Below, one piece after another: positions 14,155 through 24,530 of a DNA stretch of 64,000 nt. Within the stretch, counting starts at the first letter, position 1. Every line of letters starts with the position of its first letter. The stretch lies in the NCBI GenBank assembly GCA_031841125.1, contig CM063108.1, forward strand, positions 71,830,344-71,894,343, given 5' to 3'. Position numbers and translations under genes: made by a program. The stretch comes from Acanthococcus lagerstroemiae. Its lineage: Eukaryota; Arthropoda; Insecta; Hemiptera; Eriococcidae. The notes beneath the pieces are model-generated. The model worked only from the letters and a program-made list of their open reading frames with translations. It had not been told where the DNA came from and made no database searches.

Positions 14155-14211
<57 letters not shown>

Positions 14212-17200
14212 AAATGCAGTAACTGAAATGCGACACCCTTCGTCTGGGATAAAAATCAACAGGCTGTTCGCCACAGTCCTCGGCAAAGTTCTGACACGAA
14301 GACGGAATAATAAACGAGTTGAGAACGAAAGCGCGTTCAAGGTGCTGAGCTTATTTATCGAATTTCGCGGGCATTACTAAACCGCAACCTACAAACTACA
14401 GATAAAGGCGATGAACAAATTTATTCGATGAAGCGGTGTGCCATACCTACGTTCTAAATTTGAGTAAATAATACGTCAACGCAGATGTAATAGGCAACCT
14501 TTTTTGCTGACTTTTCAGGGCATATTTGCTGCCGGCAGTCAAGAAATTTTAGTAGTCAATTGAGTTGGCAAAATTAAAATAAGTTTTTTTCCTTTTTTTT
14601 TTTTTTTTTTTTTTTTAGTTTCAAGCAAAATTTATTATATCTTTGGAAATTTTGCTATCCCTATATCCCCCCTCCTTCGCACTAGAAATTTTAACAACAG
14701 CCCTGATAATGAATCCCCAGTTTGTACCGTTCAAATGTGTTTTAAAATAATACGGATTTCTCGATGAATATGTCTTACCAGGTCTCCTTGAAACCTACAG
14801 AAACTGAGTAATAGGGTAGTCTAATTGCGTTTTAACTCTAAACTATTTGTACTTAGCCTAAATGAGTTGAAATGACTCCTACCGAGGTGTAGAAGGTAAT
14901 CCCGATTAATTTAATCTAAAGCCTGAATGAGTCTTGAACTTGGGACACGAAATGAGTTTCGATAAACTATTATGGAGTTTATGTCAAAATTACAAGAAAT
15001 ATCCCGGTTGCCTAAGCCCAGTTTTTACAGTCTGTAGTGCGCGTCAAGCTTGAAAGTAAAGGGAAAAGTGAGCCAAGTCACAACGTGTAACAGAATTTGA
15101 AAAAACTATACAAGATAGAGAGCCCAATATCCACCTACACAATTGTAAAGGTTCCTCAATGGTGGTTTTTTTTCTTCAAATTTTGAAATTTTCACGGTTT
15201 GTAAATTTTCTATAATATGCAAAGGAAAATATGTTCCTCACCATTTTTCAAGATAAATATCTAATCTTTAAATATCCATGAAATAATTTTTCTTGCTTAA
15301 ATAGTTTCTCAATACCTACTCCAAACGTCCAAATTTCTCACTCCTAACAGAATTAATTGAACGAATGCATGGTTTCCAAACTTATTTCCTTTCTTGATTT
15401 GAAATCTGAACTTGAAATTACGATTAAACTTTTTTTTTTCATCCTGAAAATAACAATTTAAATCGTTGGAATTATGGAATTATCTATCTTCAAAACGCTT
15501 TTCTCAAAAAATGAGAAATAGGTTTAATCGTTATTTCAAGTCTAGATTTCGAATCGACACGAACGATACACGTGTAATTTTTCGAATTTTTGAAGTCAGG
15601 CATTCTTATGTATCGCTATCTCAAAAATTTAATCACTGATAAGATGAAGTGGCGATAAAGAAAATCATATAGGATGAGAATGAAAGTATATTAGACGTAA
15701 TAAAGAATCGAATAAAAGTTAATAATACTTCAAACATGTGAAAATCCATAAAATCTGAAAAAGAATGTGGGGATCTAAGGTTTAAAATTAGGGTGATTTG
15801 ATACAGAGTGATTCATTAGTCTTAACAGAGTGTACGTGTAAATGGTATTATTCAAGAGTTCGAATAAATTTGAACGGGTCTTAACTGATCCAGAATGATA
15901 AATAATTCAAAACAGAATCCGAATACGTTTTGAAATTGTCGGTAATACATATGAGTTCTAGCAATCAATCTGAAGGAAATTTAACGACTCTTAACTGAGT
16001 TACAACAAATTCCATGGTAGTGTAAATGAGCCCAAATGTTCTAAATATCACAATGAATCTTGATAGAAATTTTGATATTTTCAATTTCACGGAAAATATA
16101 ATGTGACCGTGGATAATGGTGTGTGGTGGGACGTACGGCGATGCACGTATGCCAAAGTGGCCTTTATGACACCGCACCCCCGGCCACAGGAACTACCCTT
16201 TCGAGCATCGCGTCAGTGACTGGAGGGACGCCTTGTGGCCAGGCCTGATCCCCCATTTCTATACGTGCCGCAACGGTGCGCGCGTCCTACCAGGGCCACC
16301 ATGGGGTTCCCTACTGATTGAGGTCCGCACTCCCTGAGCGCTCGCCTGGAAATTTCAGGTCCCCCACGGCCGGACGCGCTACCTCTTTTCACTCACCCCT
16401 CACCTCCTCGTCTTGGTCCGTGTGTCAACGCAGGCAGGTGGTGACGACGGGTGAGCCCTACCGGTGGGTCCGCAGTGCAGCTGCAGCAGCTCTTCTCTAG
16501 GATGGTACAGAGTTCTCCTCTTGTTTGATGGTGTGGGCCGAGCTTGGTGAATCGCCGGCCCTCTGCCTCGACCACTCCTTCTGCATCTTCTTCTTCATGA
16601 TGGACGAGACAAAGGCCGACACCCGGTTCCAACTGCTTCCGTTCTTCATCATCTCCGAAACCAGGCTGTCCGGCGCGAGACGGCTGATCACGCCGACGTC
16701 GTCGTCTTCTTCTTCTTCTTCCTCGTCGCCGCCGGGATCGATCGCTGTTGTGGCCGTCCCGCGCCTCTCCTGCTCCCAGGCCTCACACTCGAACAGGGTG
16801 TGCCAAGGTGTGCCCTCCGCCCCTCGACCACAGTGCGCGCACACGGGGCTTGGCGCTATCGACATCCGATGTAGGTACGTGCCGAAGCACCCGTGGCTGC
16901 TCAATACTTGGGTAAAGTGGAAGTTCGGCTCTCCGTGTGATCTTCCTATCCATCCGTCGAGGTCGCGTATCAGCGCTCGGGTCCACTCGCCCTTGGTCGA
17001 ATGGGCGAGCGCGTCCTTCCACTTCCGAAGCGTGTCCTGCTGGATGACTCGCTTGACCCAAAGTGCCTCCCGTTTCGTCTTCGCTTTCTTCTTCGCACCG
17101 TATACCGCCGCAATTTCGCCGACCTTGAGGTCGATCGGCGGTATACGCGCTAACACGCCTACGGCATCCGAAGAAACAGTGCGGTACGCACTGACACACC

Positions 17201-20200
17201 TCATCGCGGCTTTTCGCTGGATCTTCTCCATCTCCGCTCTCCTGTATGGTATATCGATGGCGTCGGCAAATACCGGCGCCCCGTATAGGAGAACCGACAT
17301 GATGACGTTCACGTACATCCTACGTCGCTGCTCTCTCGGCCCCCCTAGGTTCGACATCAGACGGGACAGCTGGCCGGCTACTCGATCCGCCTTCTCAGCT
17401 GCCCATCGGAAGTGCTCTCGGAAATGCAACTTCCCGTCGAACCACAGCCCCAGGTACTTCAGGGCTGTACAGAGCCCAATCTCCACACCTTTCAGGACAA
17501 AGGTGGGTGGGCTGTACTTGCGTCGCGTCGTGAACAAAACCGCTTCTGTCTTCTGAACCGCTAAGCACAGCCCCGCCGACTCGATCCAGTGGGTCAGCAT
17601 CTCTAACGCCTGGTTCACTCGTCGCGTGACCTCTGCTGTTGTCTCCGCCTGGCACACCACCAGCGTGTCGTCGGCGTAATAGATCAACTTTACGCCTGGT
17701 GGTAGTGCCAGCCTCAGCATCCCGTTGAAGGCGACGTTCCACAGGGTAGGTCCGAGTACTGATCCCTCAGGAACGCCGCAGGTCATCTCCCGTGTGATTG
17801 GTCCGGCCGCCGACTTCATCTCTATCCGGCGACCGGAGAAGTAGCTCCTGATGATGCGCACGAGGTAACCAGGTACCCGCGCCAACTCCAACGCCTCCAT
17901 GATACGCGTATACGGATTGGAGTTGAACGCGTTCTTGATGTCGAGGCTGACCGCCGCGCAGAACTGCCGCTCGCGGATCGCCTTCTGCGGCCAGACTCTT
18001 CAACTTCAGCGCGGCGTCCGCAGTCGAGCGGCCAGTTCTGAATCCGTACTGATTGCTCGAGATCGTCTTCCGCCTTCGAAAATGCTCCTCCAGCCTATCC
18101 ACGATGGTACGCTCAAACACCTTGCCGACGGTGTCGAGCAAGTAAATAGGCCGGTACGAGGACGGCTGGCCATCTGGCTTTCCTGACTTCTTGATCAGTG
18201 CCAGCCGCGCCGTCTTCCATCTGCTAGGGAATGTCCCCTCCTGCAACGCGCGATTGAATACGTTGGTCAGGAGGGACGGGTCTGCTCGGTGGACTACGGA
18301 TAATGAAAGGAACCTTAGAGGTAAAAATCAACTTTGCAGAAAAAGCGAAAAGAAAATTTGGTTGATTCATAACTAAAGATTGCGCTACTCGATTGCAGTG
18401 AAATTTGGAAGGTGTGTATTATTGGATAGTTATAAGATATCATCACAGTCTTTTTGTCATGTACTTGTATATGACGCCTTTTTATAACTTATATACAAAA
18501 AATTATCCTCTCAGGTCTCTAAGGTCCCTTTTGTTATCCAGAGGTTATCCTCATGGTTTCACATTTTTTTGAGGAGCTCACGTGAAACTATACTGGTTTC
18601 CGAATATCCAAATCTCAAAAAACCTGGAAATTCGTTTTGAACCTCTAACAAGGTCCTTTAGTATTCTATGGTCACAAATGTAGACTTCACTTATCTTGTA
18701 TGCCAAAAACTTCCCATTTCCTTTGCAAATAAATAAGGCCACGTACACCACAGCGTCATCTGTGTATATTTTTATTCGGTCCACGTGCAATGCATTATTT
18801 ATTTTCAGATAAATTCCAATAAACCGGTAACAACATTTTTATACGGGAATAGGTTCTACGCGGTTTTGACAGCCAAATTACTAATTTAAAAAAAAAACTC
18901 ATTCGCGAGCCGAGCAAGTAAAAAAATTTTGACTTTTATTTTCTATTTTGGTAAATGTTGGTTATAATGCTTTTTAGACAGTAAAGGGAGGCTGTCCTCC
19001 AAATCCCAACGGTTTAAACTCTAATAAAAATAGCTTTACCTTCCTATCCACATAAAGGTAATTAGCGAACGTTCTTCCTCCTCCCCCCGCTTCGTCAGTG
19101 ATGTCAGAATAACAAGAAATTCACTACGTATAGTCGTATATACGTTTTCAAGAACCTTTTCAAACTAATATTCCATTTTTAGCGGAAAGATCTGAAATCA
19201 GAGGGTTGAGAATACTTTATACTTAGGTGATCTGTCAGGAGTCAACTCGTGTCGTAAAAAGTAACCGTGTTCCTGCATTTGTATTTTTTGAAATTCACTC
19301 AAAATCGGCGTATAGCAACCAAAGAAGCTACAAGAAAGTAACTGAACATTTCTTTCGCCTACCGCGACGTAATAAACCGACATGATACTCCCTCTTATCA
19401 GCTAGAGAATGTGAAAATGCGCGCGCTATATCCGGAGGTGACGATCGTTCCTCGCAATGGCATTTAATTCCGACGAGGACTTTTTTTTATTGTTCGATTT
19501 TACAAGAAGAGAGAAAGAGAGAGAAAAAAAGGTAGGTAGGTAATAATAGTAACTTGTTTTTTTAAATGTCGTACCTTCTGCGAATCAAACGAGTCGTAAT
19601 GCAGTGGGGCTGTTATGGCGTAGTAACGATCGCAATTCAATCCGCACACCGTCCAGACGGCTATGGGCCGCAGCAGACCGACGATGAAGCCGCACACGGT
19701 GCAGTAGCCGACGGAGGCCGAATCCGTGTACTCTTGAATCATGTTCGGCATACTGCAGGTGAGCACCGATACCGAAAGAGCTAGTTCGACGGCTGACCCT
19801 TGCACCAGCAGCATTCCAGTTACCGAGTTCACCTGAAAAAACCAAATAGAAGAGTCAACGAACCATGATACCGACTTACTGGGACATGACGACATGTCTA
19901 TTGCCTGGCCTTGAAAACGCTGATCTTGAATTATCCGGAGTACACCACAAGCTGTTTTACTTATCTTTTCAACTAAGTGTCTTCCGAGATTTGAATTTCC
20001 AAATTATTTCATTAGGAAATTTAGAAAATCGAGCGGCACATGTAATTTTACATTCTATTCGTACGGGATGGATATATTGACCAACGCAGTGTTGCTTGGG
20101 TGCAAGGCCTGACGAAAGGTGGAGGAAAGCGAGGATTCCCCTGAGCCAGGACTTATTTGGAGACCAGGATTTTTCATCATTCGTCTTTTTATTGCATTAT

Positions 20201-20873
20201 CTGATCTTTTGGATATTATTAATCATTTAAAAATCACGAGCAAATGCGCTAGAAATGATTGAGCAAAGGTAAGAATTGAATATACCTAATTCATTTTGAA
20301 ATAAGTTGAATCGCGACTCAGTTCAGAATTGAATTATTTTCGAAGAGTTGATTCAGAGTTGAACAACAATAAGCTCTATAATTTCAAGAATTTCGGGGAA
20401 ATGCTCGATAACACGCGATCACTTGATCAGAGAGCATTCCAAAATTTCGAGAATTTATTTTTTGGTCATCTGCTCGACAAATGTTCGAAATATTTGAACA
20501 ATTAGGAATGAGCATAAACAACTACTGAACTAGCTCTCCAATGAGTATTTGGCTGAGAAACTGGAAACAGAAATACGATACAGGACTATAAATAACGTCT
20601 GCAAGAGTGAAACATTAAAGAAGTCTTTTACTTGTAATCTCTACTTTCTAGATGACCCAACAGAGCTTTCCTATACCTTTACTAAGCATCAATCACTTGG
20701 TACTGCAATACATTTCAGACTGATCTACACGCGAAAAGGATACATAAGAAAGACCACGTGACGTACGAACGTACCTGTTTTGCTAACGTAATGAAGAAAA
20801 TGATGTACGCGTTTATCGCAATTCCACTGACCGATACCAATCCAACAAATGTCGTAAGAAACAGCGAAGTCAT
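9692..20873 (-). CDS. Orphan class A (rhodopsin-like) G-protein coupled receptor, four coding exons
   Basis: Coding exons in transcript order: 20873-20775 (33 codons, TM1 with GIAIN), 19832-19575 (86 codons, TM2-TM3), 13442-13233 (70 codons, TM4-TM5) and 11002-9692 (436 codons plus stop, TM6-TM7 and a long tail). All introns are phase 0 with GT/AG ends, giving about 625 residues. The DRY box is NCDRYYAI. Disulfide cysteines are plausible at GYCTVC (TM3) and SFLCVP (loop 2). Oddities: Glu near the usual TM2 Asp, VVYGPYF in place of CWxP, and NGILY in place of NPxxY. The start ATG is chosen because its frame has a stop seven codons upstream within the same putative exon; an alternative acceptor 10 bases before the ATG could add an upstream exon. 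The tail is Ser/Thr-rich with an acidic cluster (DESSSEESQEE). Exon four is clearly GC-richer than its surroundings. Ligand unknown. Confidence 0.82.
11003..13232 (-). other. GPCR intron 3
   Basis: Intron between the TM5 and TM6 exons. It contains a C run (11220-11231) and G runs at 11585-11594 and 12016-12028. A 267-base open frame on the plus strand (12696-12962) shows no domain and is not called. Confidence 0.55.
13443..16110 (-). other. GPCR intron 2, left part
   Basis: Intronic sequence without exons. It holds a GT/GA microsatellite, a T run at about 14595-14615, and loosely repeated GAGTCTTGAA-like text at about 14840-14960 and 15800-16010. Confidence 0.5.
14155..14211. repeat. (GT)n(GA)n compound microsatellite
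   Basis: Alternating GT from 14155 to 14170 is followed by GA to 14211, interrupted once by a doubled A at about 14190. It lies inside GPCR intron 2. Confidence 0.95.
16119..18297 (-). mobile_element. 5'-truncated R1-like LINE in GPCR intron 2
   Basis: A minus-strand non-LTR retrotransposon with the C-terminal half of ORF2 and a 3' UTR. GGATAATG is present at 16111-16118 and 18298-18305, a candidate 8-bp target-site duplication that sets both ends. The 3' UTR (16119-16496) recurs at 57565-57912 and its terminal segment recurs at about 43108. The LINE is transcribed in the same direction as the host GPCR. GC content is visibly higher than in the flanks. Confidence 0.85.
16497..18297 (-). pseudogene. 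R1-like reverse transcriptase, 5'-truncated and frameshifted
   Basis: Reading begins at 18297 in the fingers region (PSSYRPIYLLDTVGKVFE, QYGFRTGRST). It shifts frame near 17990-17930, where the expected AVSLDIKNAFN continues in another frame, then stays open from 17900 to 16497. Visible motifs are CGVPEGSVLGPTLW, the catalytic YYADDTLVV, and a C-terminal zinc knuckle CAHCGRGAEGTPWHTLFEC, followed by an acidic run and a basic tail. R1/I-group LINEs carry such a knuckle after the RT. The usual VPQGS reads VPEGS. With the 5' half missing (endonuclease, ORF1) and a frameshift, it cannot mobilise itself. The 343-residue antisense frame across it is a shadow. Confidence 0.85.
18306..19574 (-). other. 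GPCR intron 2, right part
   Basis: No exon or element was recognised between the LINE and the TM2-TM3 exon. A short GA-rich tract lies at about 19505-19530. Confidence 0.5.
19833..20774 (-). other. GPCR intron 1
   Basis: Phase-0 intron between the TM1 and TM2-TM3 exons; donor GTACGT and acceptor TTTTTTCAG on the minus strand. Nothing further was recognised. Confidence 0.6.
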
Positions 20874-20934
20874 GCCATTCGACTGTACTCGTATTTAGAA
20901 TATCCTGTAACATAAAGAGGTATGCGACTGTGTT

Positions 20935-21240
20935 ATTATAGTGGCATCTATACTTTCTAGAAATGACAAACTATCGATAGTTGTTTCTATGCTACTGACA
21001 GTTTGACAGTAAAATATCGATACAAAGTCAAGAAACACTTCAAAATAAATCTCGAAATTTTCATGTACACGGTTTTATAAGACTTAACAAAATGTCATGA
21101 AATTTTGGTAAATATAGAAAATTCCAAACTGTAAAAAAACTACCAATTATTATTAAAATAAATTTATCGATAGTTTTTGTAGAACTATCGATACCTACTA
21201 TATCGAGATTGTTTTTCTATCCAACAGTGCCATAACTGGT
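20935..21240. promoter_or_regulatory. Cluster of four TATCGATA (DRE-like) sites upstream of the GPCR start
   Basis: TATCGATA occurs exactly at 20972-20979, 21015-21022, 21165-21172 and 21186-21193, on the upstream side of GPCR exon 1. In Drosophila this octamer binds DREF at promoters. Loosely inverted edges (AGTGGCA at about 20940, AGTGCCA at about 21228) suggest it may instead be a small MITE. Regulatory function is inferred only. Confidence 0.35.
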
Positions 21241-21725
21241 TCTTTCTAATTACACCATACTATAGTTCTTCCAGATACCTATGATTCGAGAGTGTACTAA
21301 TTACTTAATTAATAAGTTGATAACTAACCAATAACTAATACGTGATTATCGACTGTGTATTGTCACTAAGTTAATCAACTCGATAATGTATTTTTATTTT
21401 CTAACGTGATCCACATCCAACAGGTAGTCATGATTTTTCAAGTCTGTCAGTGATGATGTGGCCAAATTTGCAACTTTGACACTAAATTCGACCACTATTT
21501 TGAGTTGGTAGCACTTTCCTTGGCTTTATCAAAAAATGTTGCTAGATAACTTTTTAATTTGGCACTTTCTCGGCAACTTTATACAAAATTTCGTAGTTTG
21601 TTCAAGGTAAATGTAAATATTTTTTAGTAAATTTTAAATATCTAGTCACTTTTTACCCACTTTTTTCCAAGTTCTTGGTGTCTTCATAGAGCTAGAATTG
21701 GCAATACAGGTCAGTGACTACCGGA
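21241..21725. other. Non-coding, nothing recognised
   Basis: AT-rich spacer between the DRE-like cluster and the mirrored-motif element; no feature found. Confidence 0.5.
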
Positions 21726-22644
21726 GTTGGGTGGGCTGCACTCGAGTTCCGTCTGAAGTGGGAAATGAAGGGGGGTAGTATAACTGAGTTCCGTCCGACA
21801 GTAAGCGACGAATTTCGTCCGCGAAAAATTTGGAATTCCGTCCGGAGGCATTGCGAATTGCGTCCCCTTAAAAAAGGTGTATAGCCTACGTATCCAGCAA
21901 ACGCAAGTGTCTCAGACTCGCATGTATCATATTGTCCGTTGCAGGTGTCTGTATGCATGAGCAATACGTTTCAGCAAATAAAGTTAGTAATCGGGTTGGA
22001 ATGACCCTGTCGAGTGTTGCATTTCGCGAAATCATGACGTCTCATATCGATCTTAACATGTTTAGTGAAAAGGGAAAAGAACTAAAAATTATTAACGGTT
22101 TCAAATTTCGCTTCACAAGCGTCTCGCGAATGGTGTTCGAAGGTGGGTTTGCTGCGAGAAAATTTGCAAAGCACATTTCAAAATGAATGCCCGAGAAGAA
22201 ATTTTTGAATCTCATATGAACCATAATCACGTCGTACCTGATGCAAATTCGATCCAGAAGCAACAATTTTTACATCCTCTCGCCTAACCCTTTTTGTATT
22301 TTGAATTTCAGTCTATTTCTACACGCCTCATACTTTATATTGCATTTTTCCAGTTGTATATCTACATATAATTAAAGTTTATTTAAAATTTTTATATTTT
22401 TTATGTTGAAGTTGAATGAATATATTTCAAATAAACATCATACATTCGATATGTACGTTACATGTTGCAACAGGTTACAGCACTACTGGACGGAAATCGG
22501 AAGTACACGGGCCGCAATTCGCAAGTATGTGGGACGGAATTCGATACCATGGGACGCAACCCCATGAATTATTCGGGACGGAACTCGATTGAAAATTGTG
22601 AAAATGGACGCAACTCGAGTTCTCTGGTTGGGTGCAGTATAGTA
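21726..22644. mobile_element. DNA element with mirror-image arrays of an 11-bp motif
   Basis: GAATTCCGTCC-like motifs start on the plus strand at 21744, 21786, 21810, 21833 and 21855. Their reverse complements (GGACGGAATTC-like) start at 22488, 22510, 22532, 22552, 22576 and 22616. Inward spacings from the two ends are 42, 24, 23, 22 and 40, 24, 20, 22, 22. GTTGGGTG at 21726-21733 and 22637-22644 is a candidate 8-bp target duplication; each outermost motif then lies exactly 10 bp inside the proposed ends. The outermost motifs share ACTCGAGTTSCGTC. The interior (21866-22487) encodes no recognisable transposase, so it is probably non-autonomous. Superfamily not assigned. Confidence 0.75.
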
Positions 22645-24206
22645 AAACTGGTACAATTTCACCTCTCATATAAAGGTCTCTTTCCAATTAACGTGGATGA
22701 TCAGTGCTTGAAAATAACCGTTTGTTCATCTTGATCCGATGACTCATAATGATAATGATAATTAAAAACAAAAACAAAAAAACAAAAACAACAAAAACAA
22801 CAGGGAGACCAACTTGGGTAACACACTGTATAATACGGTGAGAGTGGGCCAAAGGGATTCAATTTCTACTTTTTCCTACGTAGATCCACCCACGTGGACT
22901 AGCTGAATCCTACGTTTTCCAAAATGCATTTTATGTCGTAGAATATCGGAATATCGGGTCAAAGCAAGAAAACTGTTTGAATTTCAGGCTTGGCCGTAGT
23001 TTGTATCAAAAGCAATATAATGAGAACAGCTACATCTTTCCTACCTTCAACACTTTTTAGGAGGGAAAAATACTAAAATGCTCTCGATTCTCCAACTACC
23101 TTAAGAGCTGAACAAAAACTGCTCTGTGATTGGTTCAACCAAGTTTCATTATTCCAATACATGATTGTCGATGTCAATTTAATTCTCTCGATAAAAGTGA
23201 AAGCCGTTATACAAGTAAGTAGAATTGTTGGATCAGACTGAAAACTAAAAAATGCGAGGGAAAATCGTCGGATCGGCAGATAGACAGACACACATGTAAC
23301 GACAGACGGTAGATGCTAGATGGTAGAGCAGGCAGTCGTATAAACTGAAAACGAACGGCCGAAGAGGGTGAAACGTTAAAAATCCGACGCACTGGAAAGA
23401 GCTTACACCCTACAGGATAATGTTGTAGAGATATATACCGACTAGAAAAAACTTGACGAAACGCGAGCGACACAAAACAGCAGCAAATGATGACAACGAT
23501 GTAGAATCATCACAGGCCCCCAGAGCGCGAAAAGATAAGTACTAACGCATACCCCCGATATTTTTAAGAAAAGAAAAACAAAATTTGTAGAAGGGATAGG
23601 TACATAGGTAGAGGTATATCTGTATCAGGTAGAAAAACGGAAGACAAAAGAACACAAATATAATACGAAGTGCCCCGCATAAAGGACTTCTTTTCCAAGT
23701 TAACGGTGGTGAAAGTTACGCTGTAGGAAAAATACAAAAACTTCTCTAACGAACGAGAGACCTGACAAAGTCGGAGTGTTCCACATTAAGGGTTCTTACG
23801 TAAAAAGTTGTAAAGTCGCTAACAGGAGTTGTGTTCAAACATTTGAAAATTCGTTTTCAATTTCATAACGCTCGAATTGTCGTTCATCGAGCTCCTAACC
23901 AGTACACAGTACACACCGAATGTTTGATTTACTTACTTTTATTTTATTTTTCTCTTCGTGGCACTTTCAACAATCACAATACATCCTACCTCGCCTTCAG
24001 TTACGTCTCAATATTATCGATTAATCTGACGCGCATATTCGCATTCGTAATTTTACCGATGACATTTGTCGCCGCTCTTCAGGATCTTTTCAGTATCAGT
24101 GCTCCTAATGAAATACGTAGCTCTGCATAGCAAAAGGTACAACTCGGTACAAAATTAAAAAATTGAGTTAGGTGTATATTCTCAAAATAGACCTTACGAC
24201 GAGTAA
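22645..24206. other. Non-coding, A/C-rich simple tract
   Basis: An AAAAACAAAAACAA tract lies at about 22765-22802. No gene or element was otherwise recognised. Confidence 0.45.
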
Positions 24207-24530
24207 AATAAAAGACCTCAAGAAGCTCTGTAGCTATCCGGGTGAACCGTTGTACAATAATTTCAAGTTAGGATACTAAAAAAGCTTATTTCAAGAAATT
24301 GAAGTTTGAAGTTTTAGAGGTGTATTTCATGAAATGGTGTATGAGAAAACGGACTACGTTGCCCGTTGGGCATACCATTTGACTGCTGGTGTCGAGCCAA
24401 ATAAAATAAGACCCGAAGGAGCTCCGTAGTTAGTTAGGTAATCATTTTACAGCTTGAAGTTAGGAGGTTAAAGGTCAGAAGCTCATTCTGACAAAACGGA
24501 AAGTTTGAACGTCTTCGATACGTATTTTTA
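24207..24530. repeat. Two diverged direct copies of an approx. 190-bp unit
   Basis: Copy one begins AATAAAAGACCTCAAGAAGC near 24207 and copy two AATAAAATAAGACCCGAAGG near 24399. Both continue through CTCYGTAG, a C(A/T)TTGAAGTTAGGA-like stretch and a GAAGTTTGAA-like stretch. No coding content. Confidence 0.5.

Noticed and set aside
14125..14380. Open frames through the GT/GA microsatellite
   Set aside because: Low-complexity translation of a simple repeat in a GPCR intron.
16525..17556. Long plus-strand open frame (343 codons)
   Set aside because: It lies exactly antisense to the R1-like reverse transcriptase, whose motifs are clear on the minus strand.
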